From Clostridiales bacterium (GTDB lineage: Bacteria > Bacillota > Clostridia > Oscillospirales > Acutalibacteraceae), in the NCBI GenBank assembly GCA_021199275.1, contig JAJQIJ010000040.1, positions 1-64,000 of the forward strand: a stretch of DNA of 64,000 nt, in the 5' to 3' direction. Shown piece by piece: positions 52,887 through 62,196 of the stretch. Each line of letters begins with the position of its first letter. Positions within the stretch are counted from its first letter, which is position 1. The translations under genes were made by a program, and so were the position numbers. A model generated the notes under the pieces. That model worked only from the letters and a program-made list of their open reading frames with translations. It had not been told where the DNA came from and ran no database searches.

Positions 52887-53010
52887 CTATGAAAGAATGT
52901 TCGCCGCCCCTTTGGCGGCGGGTTGCCCTTTTATTTGTGCAGGGGGTGCCCGTGCAGGCGGCGCCTTGGCAAATCAGCAAAACGAAATCTGCGCTTGCCT
53001 TTTTAGCTAT

Positions 53011-53030
53011 GGGCAAGCCCTTATTTAAAA
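53011..53030. repeat. dispersed palindromic element
   Basis: GGGCAAGCCCTTATTTAAAA. Confidence 0.6.
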
Positions 53031-53093
53031 ACCATTTAAATTTCGCATTAAAGGGACGAAACTTTTTTCTTAACATATTTTAAGGGGTGCTTT

Positions 53094-53528
53094 ATGGAAA
53101 TGCCTTTGTTTGCAAATGCCGTTACGGCGGCAATTGACTGGACTGAAGTGGCAACCGTGGTAATATCGGGTGTGGGAATAGTGCTGTCAGTGCTCATTGT
53201 GCTGATTTTGGTGTTTTATGCTTTCGGCGCGCTGGTGTCTAAAAGCGAAAAGCTTGCAAGGCAGCGCAAGGAAAAGAAAGCGCAAAAAGCAAAAGCTCAA
53301 CCGCCCGCCGTGCCGCTTGCCGTAAAAGAAGAGGCGCCTGAAAGCGCGCCGGCTGTTCAAAAAGCAGACCCTGACGGGGAACTTATTGCAGTAATAGCGG
53401 CGGCTGTTGGGGCGCATGAGCAAAGCGGCAATTTCACAATAAAGTCAGTGAAAAAGAAAAACATTCGCCCATCAGGCGGCAATGCCTGGGCACGCGCGGC
53501 GGTAAGTCAAAACACCCGGCCGTTTTAA
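53094..53528 (+). CDS. OadG-like sodium pump decarboxylase gamma subunit
   Basis: Single N-terminal TM, then basic/Pro-Ala linker, C-terminal GELIAVIAAAVGAHE...RPSGGNAWARAAV. Confidence 0.85.
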   Translation: MEMPLFANAVTAAIDWTEVATVVISGVGIVLSVLIVLILVFYAFGALVSKSEKLARQRKEKKAQKAKAQPPAVPLAVKEEAPESAPAVQKADPDGELIAVIAAAVGAHEQSGNFTIKSVKKKNIRPSGGNAWARAAVSQNTRPF

Positions 53529-53621
53529 CATTATGTAAATAAAACCAACCGTCACGCCTTGCCGGGCTGCAGCAAGGGTGAAAGTGACTTGATTATTGCA
53601 GCCGGAAAGGCTATGTGAATT

Positions 53622-54842
53622 ATGGCTGTACTTGAAGGCGTGTGGGGCGCTATAGCAGATATATTTGCCAACAGCGGCTATGCATATTTTTTCACCGCAG
53701 ACGGCGGAATAAAAAATCTTATAATGATTTTTGTTTCATTTTTCTTTTTGTATTTGGGCATTAAAAAGGGCTTTGAGCCGCTGCTTATGATTCCGATTGC
53801 GTTCGGCATGCTGCTTGCCAATATTCCCGGTGCGAATTTGGCGGTGCAATACCACGATTTAGAGGGCTTTATAGACCTTGTAACAGGGCAGATGATTAAC
53901 GAAAGCACCGGCGAAGTCTGCACTGCGGGGCTGCTGGACTATTTGTATTTCGGCGTAAAAGCGGGAATTTACCCGCCGCTGATTTTCTTGGGAATAGGCG
54001 CCATGACAGACTTTTCGCCGCTTATTGCAAACCCGAAAAGCTTTATTTTGGGCGCTGCTGCGCAGTTTGGCATTTTCTTTACCTATGTCGGCGCAACCCT
54101 AATGGGCTTTAGCGACACCGAAGCGGGGTCAATAGCCATTATCGGCGGGGCAGACGGGCCCACTGCCATATTCGTAACTTCACAGCTTGCGCCTGCCCTG
54201 CTGGGCACAATAGCCGTGGCGGCATATTCATATATGGCGTTGGTGCCGGTAATTCAGCCGCCTATTATGCGCGCGCTTACCACAAAAAAGGAACGCAGCG
54301 TTGTAATGGGCAACCTGCGCCCGGTTTCCAAGCTGGAAAAAATATTGTTTCCCATTATGGTAACGGTTATTGTGGCGCTGCTGCTGCCTGACGCGGCTTC
54401 GCTTGTGGGCATGCTTATGTTCGGCAACCTGTTAAAAGAAAGCGGCAGAACCGAAAGAATTGCCAAAGCAGCGCAAAACGAGCTTATGAACATTATAACA
54501 ATTTTACTGGGGCTTTCCGTGGGCGCAACCACAAGCGCACAGAGCTTTTTGACATTTGACACGCTTAAAATAGTTGCGCTTGGGCTTGTGGCCTTTGCGA
54601 TTGGCACGGCAAGCGGCGTGCTTTTCGGCAAGCTTATGTATGTTTTGTCAAAGGGGAAAATCAACCCGCTTATAGGCGCGGCAGGCGTTTCCGCCGTTCC
54701 CATGGCTGCCCGCGTTGCCCAAAAAGAGGGGCAGCGGGAAAACCCGTCTAATTTCCTGCTTATGCACGCAATGGGGCCCAATGTTTCGGGCGTTATAGGG
54801 TCTGCCGTGGCGGCCGGTGTGCTGCTTACGCTTCTTGGCTGA
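53622..54842 (+). CDS. sodium ion-translocating decarboxylase subunit beta
   Basis: GIKKGFEPLLMIPIAFGMLLANIP; IGGADGPTAIF; ISGVIGSAVAAG-like end. Confidence 0.95.
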   Translation: MAVLEGVWGAIADIFANSGYAYFFTADGGIKNLIMIFVSFFFLYLGIKKGFEPLLMIPIAFGMLLANIPGANLAVQYHDLEGFIDLVTGQMINESTGEVCTAGLLDYLYFGVKAGIYPPLIFLGIGAMTDFSPLIANPKSFILGAAAQFGIFFTYVGATLMGFSDTEAGSIAIIGGADGPTAIFVTSQLAPALLGTIAVAAYSYMALVPVIQPPIMRALTTKKERSVVMGNLRPVSKLEKILFPIMVTVIVALLLPDAASLVGMLMFGNLLKESGRTERIAKAAQNELMNIITILLGLSVGATTSAQSFLTFDTLKIVALGLVAFAIGTASGVLFGKLMYVLSKGKINPLIGAAGVSAVPMAARVAQKEGQRENPSNFLLMHAMGPNVSGVIGSAVAAGVLLTLLG

Positions 54843-54859
54843 GAATTGGCTTAATTCAC

Positions 54860-54886
54860 AAAAGGGGGCGCTCAAGCCCCCTTTTT
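54860..54886 (+). terminator. rho-independent terminator after the beta subunit
   Basis: AAAGGGGGC-gctcaa-GCCCCCTTTTT. Confidence 0.88.
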
Positions 54887-55019
54887 CAATGGCGCTTGAA
54901 AGCCGCTAAACGTGCCGTGCGGGTAATTGAACTTGCCGCTGATTAAAAATCTGCCCCCACAGCCTTGAAAGGCGTGGGCAATTCCATAAGTTATTGAAAT
55001 AAAGAAAAAGAGGTAAATT

Positions 55020-57218
55020 ATGCCGTTAAACGAAATGCAGCAGCGGGCTGTTGAACACACCGAAGGGCCGCTTTTAATTCTTGCGGGCGCAGGCTCAGGC
55101 AAAACCACAGTGCTGGTAAGGCGTGTGCAGTACATAATTGAAAATTCGCTTGCGCTGCCGTGGCAGGTGCTTGCAATAACATTTACCAACAAGGCCGCTG
55201 CCGAAATACGCGCGCGCCTTTCAGCCGCCGTGGGTGACGAAGCTGCAAGCATATGGGCTTACACCTTTCATTCCTGTTCTGCAAGAATGCTGCGCCGTTT
55301 TGCAGACAGGCTGGGCTATACGTCACATTTCACAATATATGACGCAGACGACCAAAGGCGCGTTATGAAACGCTGCCAAAAACAGCTGCAAATTGAAGAA
55401 AGGCTGCTGAGCGCCAAATATATTTTAAGCCAGATAAGCGCGGCAAAAGACAGCATAATAGATGTAAGCGAATACAAAAAGCAAGCAAAAAATGATTTCA
55501 GAAAAGAAAAAATAGCCCAGTGTTATGAGCTTTACCAAAAAGAGCTGCTGCAAAGCGACGCTATGGATTTTGACGATTTGATTTTCAATGCGGTGCGCCT
55601 TTTGCGTGAAAATAAAGATGTGCTTGAGCTTTACCAAAACCAGTTTAAATATATTATGGTAGACGAATATCAGGACACGTCTTACGCACAGTGCCTTATG
55701 GTTGAAATGCTGGGCGGCGGCAGCGGCAACGTGTGCGTTGTGGGAGATGACGACCAGAGCATATACCGTTTCAGGGGCGCCACGGTTGAAAACATTCTTA
55801 CGTTTGAAGAAAAATATAAAAATGCGTCTGTCATAAGGCTTGAACAAAACTATCGTTCCACGCAAAATATACTTGACGGGGCCAATGCGGTTATAGCCAA
55901 CAACAAATACAGAAAAGGCAAAAATTTGTGGACTGACGCGGGGCGGGGCGAAAAAATAATTTTAAACACCGCCCAAGACGAAATTGCGGAAGCGGCGTTT
56001 ATTGCCGATGAAATCATGGAAAATGTTAAGCACGGGCGAAAGCTTAGCGACCATGCAGTGCTTTACCGCACAAACGCGCAGTCAAGAAACATAGAAATAA
56101 CGCTGGCAAAAAACGGCATTGCGCACAAAATAATAGGCGGAAACAGGTTCTTTGAAAGAAAGGAAATCAAAGACATAATTTCATATTTCGCGCTTATTAA
56201 CAACCCGGCAGACAATGTGCGTTTTCAAAGAATAGTAAATGTGCCGAAACGCGGCATAGGCGCCGCCACGGTGGCGGCAGTTATGGAAATTTCAGCGGCG
56301 CTGGGCATTTCGGCGCTTGAAGTGTGCAAAAGGGCAGACGAATTTCAGAAAACACTGCGCAGCGAAGCAAAGCTCAAGCGCTTTGCGGCAATGATGGGCG
56401 AATTTGAAAAAAACCTTGACGACATGCCGCTTTCAGACCTTTTGCAAAAAATTATTGAAGACACAAAATATTTTGAATACCTTGACGAAGACCCGGAAAC
56501 GGCTGAAGACAGGAAAAGCAATATAAACGAAATATCGTCAATGTTTATTAAATATCAAGAGGAAGAGGAAAATTTTACCCTTTCAGATTTTCTTGAAGAC
56601 ATTTCTTTGGTGTCAGACATTGATTCATATAATGAAGATGAAGACAGCGTGGTGTTAATGACCCTGCATTGCGCCAAAGGGCTTGAATTTCCGGTGGTGT
56701 TTATATGCGGCATGGAAGAGGGCGTTTTCCCGTCTTCACAGGCACTTTACAGCGAAGAGGACTTGGAAGAGGAGCGCCGCCTTGCATATGTGGGCATTAC
56801 ACGCGCGCGCGAAAAGCTGTATCTTGTAAACGCAAGCAGAAGAATGCTTTACGGCACCACAAACAGAAACCAGCAGTCGCGTTTTGTTAAGGAATTGCCT
56901 GCCGGCGTAACTAAAGACGTTACGGTAAGCGACTTTACGGCTTTTCTTAATTTTCAGCGCGAAGCTTTGCAAAGCGCCGCCGGCGCTTCGTTTAGGAAAA
57001 ACACGAAAAGAGCCGCACCGCAGCGAAAGCCAACCGCGCCTAAAGATGATTTCAAAGTGGGCGATTCGGTGCTGCACAAGGCGTTCGGCAGCGGGGTTGT
57101 GCTGTCAAAAGCAGTTATGGGCAACGACATATTGCTTGAAATTGCGTTTGAAAAAGCAGGCACAAAAAAAATAATGGCTTACTATTCGGGGCTTAAAAAA
57201 ACCGCCCTTAACGACTGA
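55020..57218 (+). CDS. pcrA: UvrD/PcrA-type DNA helicase
   Basis: LNEMQQRAVEHTEGPLLILAGAGSGKTTVLVRR; VGDDDQSIYRFRGA; C-terminal Tudor-like KVGDSVLHKAFGSGVVL. Confidence 0.96.
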   Translation: MPLNEMQQRAVEHTEGPLLILAGAGSGKTTVLVRRVQYIIENSLALPWQVLAITFTNKAAAEIRARLSAAVGDEAASIWAYTFHSCSARMLRRFADRLGYTSHFTIYDADDQRRVMKRCQKQLQIEERLLSAKYILSQISAAKDSIIDVSEYKKQAKNDFRKEKIAQCYELYQKELLQSDAMDFDDLIFNAVRLLRENKDVLELYQNQFKYIMVDEYQDTSYAQCLMVEMLGGGSGNVCVVGDDDQSIYRFRGATVENILTFEEKYKNASVIRLEQNYRSTQNILDGANAVIANNKYRKGKNLWTDAGRGEKIILNTAQDEIAEAAFIADEIMENVKHGRKLSDHAVLYRTNAQSRNIEITLAKNGIAHKIIGGNRFFERKEIKDIISYFALINNPADNVRFQRIVNVPKRGIGAATVAAVMEISAALGISALEVCKRADEFQKTLRSEAKLKRFAAMMGEFEKNLDDMPLSDLLQKIIEDTKYFEYLDEDPETAEDRKSNINEISSMFIKYQEEEENFTLSDFLEDISLVSDIDSYNEDEDSVVLMTLHCAKGLEFPVVFICGMEEGVFPSSQALYSEEDLEEERRLAYVGITRAREKLYLVNASRRMLYGTTNRNQQSRFVKELPAGVTKDVTVSDFTAFLNFQREALQSAAGASFRKNTKRAAPQRKPTAPKDDFKVGDSVLHKAFGSGVVLSKAVMGNDILLEIAFEKAGTKKIMAYYSGLKKTALND

Positions 57219-57243
57219 CGGCAAGCAGATTTGGCTGCTAAGC

Positions 57244-57274
57244 AATAACCCGGGGGCATAGCCCTTGTTGAAAA
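57244..57274. repeat. dispersed palindromic element
   Basis: AATAACCCGGGGGCATAGCCCTTGTTGAAAA. Confidence 0.55.
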
Positions 57275-57297
57275 TATTTTGCCGTTTTGCGCTTCAG

Positions 57298-57326
57298 GCC
57301 GCCGTGCAAATTGCACGGCGGCTTTT
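57298..57326. terminator. terminator between pcrA and the convergent gene
   Basis: GCCGCCGTGC-aaatt-GCACGGCGGC followed by TTTT. Confidence 0.8.
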
Positions 57327-57333
57327 CGGCTCT

Positions 57334-58146
57334 TTATTCGCCTGAATTTTCGCAGCAGCAGCCATCAGAGCGTTCGCTGCGTTCGGGCGGGAAAAATTCA
57401 TCAACCGGGAAATCAATTGTGCTGAAAGTGTCGCAGGGGTTTTGCGTTGAACATTCGCATTCCCTTTCAGGCACGCAGTAATCGTAAGCCGGAATAAGAA
57501 TCTGCACATCGCGTTCCATTTGAATAATGCTGAACAGCCCCAGCGTTACAAGCACCGCCTTTACCGCGCCGGCGCTGGGCACATTGTCTGTGTTGTTGGC
57601 TATAATAGACTGCGGGAAAGACGATGTTACGCCAATGCCGCAATCGCACGCGTCTATTATGGAACATGAAAGTATTACGGGGTCAACGGCCTGAAGCTTA
57701 GCGGTCGGGTTTGTATACCGGGGCGCTTCCGGGCAGTCTATTTCGTCTGAAATTGGGTTTGACGTAAACACCTTTACATTGCCTTCAGAGCCGTAAAGTA
57801 TGCATTTTTTTGTAAATTCGGCATAGCCGACAGCAACGTCCGGCGTGGTGCACGGCGCCGAATACGCGTCAAACGAAAGCTTGAAATAAAACGTAACGTC
57901 AACGCTGTAATAGCCCCTGTTAAAGGGCACTTCCTCAACGTCTATTGAAACAGACGCAATTTCGCATTCGCGGCATTTCACCGTTACCGCGTCGTCAATC
58001 AGCCGCTGGCTGCGGTTGAAAAATGTAACTCTTAAATCTTCCAAACAGTCTTTTGAAACACAGCTGTCATAAATGCGCTTTGTGTCTATGCAGACCGCTT
58101 CGTTAATACGCCTTTCGCCGGTGTCGATAATTGGATTATCAGCCAT
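57334..58146 (-). CDS. uncharacterised conserved Cys-rich protein, no known domain
   Basis: MADNPIIDTGERRINEAVCIDTKRIYDSCVSKDCLEDLRV...; start placed after RBS AAGGGAG. Confidence 0.85.
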   Translation of the reverse strand: MADNPIIDTGERRINEAVCIDTKRIYDSCVSKDCLEDLRVTFFNRSQRLIDDAVTVKCRECEIASVSIDVEEVPFNRGYYSVDVTFYFKLSFDAYSAPCTTPDVAVGYAEFTKKCILYGSEGNVKVFTSNPISDEIDCPEAPRYTNPTAKLQAVDPVILSCSIIDACDCGIGVTSSFPQSIIANNTDNVPSAGAVKAVLVTLGLFSIIQMERDVQILIPAYDYCVPERECECSTQNPCDTFSTIDFPVDEFFPPERSERSDGCCCENSGE

Positions 58147-58318
58147 TAAAAAAACTCCCTTATAAAATATTGACGCTTCGCGAAAAGTACAGCTGTGCCG
58201 TACATACCGAGCTTCATAACATTCTATGAGAAAGCTGAAAAATTGACAGTGATTAAATAAAAAAACACCGCGCAACATATGCACGGTGCTGTTTTTTGCC
58301 CGGCGGCAATGCGCCGGC

Positions 58319-59833
58319 TTAAAACGGGCTGTATCTGCGGCGGTAAAGATTATTTATTTTAAGAAAATAGCCGCTGTCTATTGAATTCACGGTGTCGTCT
58401 GTTGTGCGGAAAAGCCAGTTGCCTTCAGCCACGCCGGGGGTGTTCATTCTGGCGTCAGAGCCAAAACCGCACATGTCTTGAAACGAAATAATAGCTGTGT
58501 TTGACGAACTTTTCCACACGGCTTCTGTAATTTTGCGGCAGCTTTCGCTTTTAAAGCCGCCCCGCCCCCAGTCGCCGCCCTGAAAGCCGGCGTAATCAAG
58601 CGCAAAGCGCCGTTCGGCTTCGCTTGCTTCCCACAGCCAGCCGAGCACGGTGTTGTTGTCGTGTGTGCCCACATAGCTTACGCTGTTTTTCGGCACATTG
58701 TGCGGCAGGTGCGAAGAGTCGCCGTTTACGTCAAACGCAAACTGCGCCACGCGCATGCCGGGAAAGCCCGTGTAGCTGAGCAGCTGCAAAACATCTTCGC
58801 TGTAGCTGCCCAAATCTTCCGCAATGATTGCGGCGTGGGGGAATTTTTCAAACACCCTGTCAAAAAAGTCAGTGCCGGCTCCGATTTTCCACTGCCCCAC
58901 TCTTGCGTTTTCCGCCCCAGCCGGCACCTGCCAATAGCTTGCAAAAGCCCGGAAATGGTCAACCCTTACGGCGTCGAAAAGAGACAGCGCGTTGCCAAGG
59001 CGCCCAAGCCACCAGTCATAGCCGCGCCTTTTCATTTGAGCCCAATTGTAAATGGGGTTGCCCCACAGCTGCCCGTCTGCGCTGAAATAATCGGGCGGCA
59101 CGCCGGCAAGGCTTTTTTGCACAAACGTTTTTTCGTCAATATCAAAAAGCGCGGTGTTTGCCCAAACGTCTGCACTGTCAAAAGACACATAAAACGGCAT
59201 GTCGCCTATAACGGCTATGCCCCTGCTGTTTGCATAGTCTTTTATCTGTTTCCACTGTGAATAAAAAATATATTGAACAAAGCGCCAAAAAGCGGCTTCT
59301 TTTTCATATTTGGCGGCGTCTTTAAGGCAATCGCCGTAACAGGCTTTACGCCGCGGCCATTTGTGCCACGGCGCGCCGCCTTCGCTTTCTTTTACCGCCA
59401 TATAAAGTGCAAAAGCCGAAATTTGCACATTTTCCTGCGTGAATTTTTCAATTTCACTTTTAAGCTGCGGGGTTATATTTTTATATGCCGCCCTTAAAAG
59501 CTTAAGGCGCTTTTCGTGCGCAAAGTCATAATTTGCGGTGTAAGCAGAGCCGGAATATATGTTTTCTGCGGCGTCTGCCGCGCTTACAAGAGAGCTCTTT
59601 ACAAGCCCGGCGGGGTTTATAAACATATAGTCGCCGGCAAACGCGCCGTGCGAACAATAGGGGCTGCCGTGGCAGTCAACTGGGTTTAAAGGCAGCACCT
59701 GCCAATATGAAAAGCCCATTTCGCTGATTTTGTCAATAAAATTATATAGCCCGCCGCCAAACACGCCGACGCCGTATTCAGACGGGGCACAGCTTACGGG
59801 AAACAAAACGCCCGCGCCTCTTTTTTCAAACAT
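58319..59833 (-). CDS. malQ: 4-alpha-glucanotransferase
   Basis: RGAGVLFPVSCAPSEYGVGVFG; YWQVLPLNPVDCHGSPY; GDMPFYVSFDSADVWA; DHFRAFASYW. Confidence 0.96.
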   Translation of the reverse strand: MFEKRGAGVLFPVSCAPSEYGVGVFGGGLYNFIDKISEMGFSYWQVLPLNPVDCHGSPYCSHGAFAGDYMFINPAGLVKSSLVSAADAAENIYSGSAYTANYDFAHEKRLKLLRAAYKNITPQLKSEIEKFTQENVQISAFALYMAVKESEGGAPWHKWPRRKACYGDCLKDAAKYEKEAAFWRFVQYIFYSQWKQIKDYANSRGIAVIGDMPFYVSFDSADVWANTALFDIDEKTFVQKSLAGVPPDYFSADGQLWGNPIYNWAQMKRRGYDWWLGRLGNALSLFDAVRVDHFRAFASYWQVPAGAENARVGQWKIGAGTDFFDRVFEKFPHAAIIAEDLGSYSEDVLQLLSYTGFPGMRVAQFAFDVNGDSSHLPHNVPKNSVSYVGTHDNNTVLGWLWEASEAERRFALDYAGFQGGDWGRGGFKSESCRKITEAVWKSSSNTAIISFQDMCGFGSDARMNTPGVAEGNWLFRTTDDTVNSIDSGYFLKINNLYRRRYSPF

Positions 59834-60141
59834 AGTTTCACCTCAACAAAGAAAATTTTAACATTATTTTATGCAAAATGCAACTAAAAAGCAAAACGCG
59901 CGCTAATGCCGCACCGGCAGATTTTATTTAAAAAATTTATTAATTTTATTTAAATATACATGTTGAATAAGTCGCCGCTGTTTGATATAATATTTAAAAA
60001 TATGTCTGCGCCTGCGCAAGAACAGCCCGGCACCTGAACGGGGCGGCTTTTGCAATATTGATTTCGGGCGCTGCAAGCCGGCGGGCTTAACCGGCGCCGT
60101 TTAAGCCGGCTTTGCAAAAAAATAAAACAGCGGGGTGAAAT

Positions 60142-61578
60142 ATGACGGCAGGGAAACGAAAAACGGCTGCGCTTGATTTACAGGAAATCAGCCGCCAGCG
60201 GCAATTTTGCGAAAAGGTCAAAGCTTTGCTGCAAACAAAATATACGCAAAAGCCCCTTGCCGCGGTTGTTACATTCGGCTGCCAGCAAAACCTTGCAGAC
60301 AGCGAAAAAATAAAGGGCATGCTGGCGGAAATGGGCTATGGCTTTACTGAAAACAGGCTTGAAGCGCAGCTTATAATTTTCAACACCTGCGCCGTGCGCG
60401 AACATGCGGAAGCCAGGGTGTTTGGCAATATAGGCATGTTAAAGGCATATAAAGAAGAAAATAAAGACGTGGTGATTGCCTGCTGCGGCTGCATGATGCA
60501 GCAGGAACATATTGCAAACAAAATAAAAAAGAGCTTTCCCTTTGTTGACCTTGTTTTCGGCACGCATGTTATACATTGCCTGCCACAGCTGCTTTACAGC
60601 GTGCTGTCTGAAAAAAAGCGCGTGTTTGAAACGCCTGATGCAGACGGCGTTATAGCAGAGGGCGTGCCGGTGCTGCATGACAGCAAGACAAGGGCATGGC
60701 TGCCTATTATGTACGGCTGCAACAATTTCTGTACATATTGCATTGTGCCTTATGTAAGGGGGCGCGAGCGCAGCAGGGACAAAAATGTAATTATTGGTGA
60801 AGCCAAGGAACTTGTTTCCATGGGCTGCAAGGAAATAACCCTTTTGGGGCAAAACGTAAATTCCTATGGCAAAGATTTAGAGCCGCGCGTTTCATTTGCG
60901 CAGCTGCTGCGCGAGCTCAATGAAATTGACGGCGATTTCAGAATCAGATTTATGACAAGCCACCCGAAAGACTGCACTAAAGAGCTGCTTCAAACCATGG
61001 CCGGCTGCGGCAAGGTGGCGCGCCACCTGCACCTGCCGTTTCAAAGCGGCAGCAACAGGGTTTTGAAAGCCATGCACCGCGGCTATACAAGGGAACAGTA
61101 TATTGAACTTGTCAATTATGCACGGCAGTTAATGGGAGATGACATTTCAATTACGTCTGACATAATAGTCGGCTTTCCCGGGGAAACTTATGAAGAGTTT
61201 TGCGAAACGCTTTCGCTTGTCAGCGAAATAAAATTTTCGGCGCTTTTCACATTTATCTATTCCCCGCGCAAGGGCACGCCCGCGGCTGAAATGCCTGACT
61301 TGACGCCGCTTGACGAAAAGAAAAAGTGGTTTAAAGAGCTGACTGACTTGCAGGAAAAAATTTCAGATGAAAACATGAAAAAGTTCCGGGGCAAAACATT
61401 CAAGTCTTTTGTATATGGCGAAGGCAAGCTTGGCGCGGGTTACCTGGCCGCCAGAACAGACGGGAATTTAATAATAGAATTCAAAGGCGGCAGGGAACTT
61501 ATAGGCACATTTCAAAATATTAAAGCAACAACGCCCAAGACATATGTTTTAGTGGGCGAAATTGAAAGCAGCGATTGA
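60142..61578 (+). CDS. miaB: tRNA-2-methylthio-N6-dimethylallyladenosine synthase
   Basis: TFGCQQNLADSEKIKGML; radical SAM YGCNNFCTYCIVPYVRGRERSR; TRAM-like C-terminus. Confidence 0.97.
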   Translation: MTAGKRKTAALDLQEISRQRQFCEKVKALLQTKYTQKPLAAVVTFGCQQNLADSEKIKGMLAEMGYGFTENRLEAQLIIFNTCAVREHAEARVFGNIGMLKAYKEENKDVVIACCGCMMQQEHIANKIKKSFPFVDLVFGTHVIHCLPQLLYSVLSEKKRVFETPDADGVIAEGVPVLHDSKTRAWLPIMYGCNNFCTYCIVPYVRGRERSRDKNVIIGEAKELVSMGCKEITLLGQNVNSYGKDLEPRVSFAQLLRELNEIDGDFRIRFMTSHPKDCTKELLQTMAGCGKVARHLHLPFQSGSNRVLKAMHRGYTREQYIELVNYARQLMGDDISITSDIIVGFPGETYEEFCETLSLVSEIKFSALFTFIYSPRKGTPAAEMPDLTPLDEKKKWFKELTDLQEKISDENMKKFRGKTFKSFVYGEGKLGAGYLAARTDGNLIIEFKGGRELIGTFQNIKATTPKTYVLVGEIESSD

Positions 61579-61701
61579 CGGCGCGGCGCAGGGAAATTAA
61601 ATTTCAACGCGCCGATTGCTTAAACAGCTGAAATCACGCCGCGGCGGCTGCCCGCGAGCAACGTGATTAAAAAACCAATGCAGCCGGAAAGGTTATTGAT
61701 T

Positions 61702-62112
61702 ATGGAACTTGAACAGGCATTAAGGCAGCTTGGGGCCGCCATTCAGAGCGACGAACGCTATAAAGCGCTGAAAGCTGCGGCAGAGGTAAATGACAAAAAC
61801 GAACTTTTGCAAGACAAAATGCACGAAATGCAGCTGCTGTCGCTGCAATACCAGCAGGAAAGCGCTAAGGCAGACGAGGCAGACAGTGCAAAAATAGAAG
61901 AGCTGCAAGACAAATACCAGAATATTTACACTGAAATTATGGAATATGAAGACATGAAAAACTATTCCGCCGCAGCGTCAGAGGTTGACGGCATGGCGCA
62001 GTATATAAGCAAAATGATAGGCATGTTTTTTGACGGCGAAAACCCTGAAACCTGCGAAATAACGCCAGATGACTGCACGCACAACTGCGCAACCTGCGGC
62101 GGCTGCTATTAA
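61702..62112 (+). CDS. YmcA/YlbF (Ric) family protein with C-terminal Cys cluster
   Basis: Helical YlbF-like sequence, CEITPDDCTHNCATCGGCY end; miaB-x-mutS synteny; start after RBS GGAAAGG. Confidence 0.82.
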   Translation: MELEQALRQLGAAIQSDERYKALKAAAEVNDKNELLQDKMHEMQLLSLQYQQESAKADEADSAKIEELQDKYQNIYTEIMEYEDMKNYSAAASEVDGMAQYISKMIGMFFDGENPETCEITPDDCTHNCATCGGCY

Positions 62113-62196
62113 AGCGCAGCGCCGCCGAAAGAAAGGTAAACCAAAAGGCATATACAAAAAGGCATATGTTTAAAGAGAAAGGCAAAGGCAAACAAA

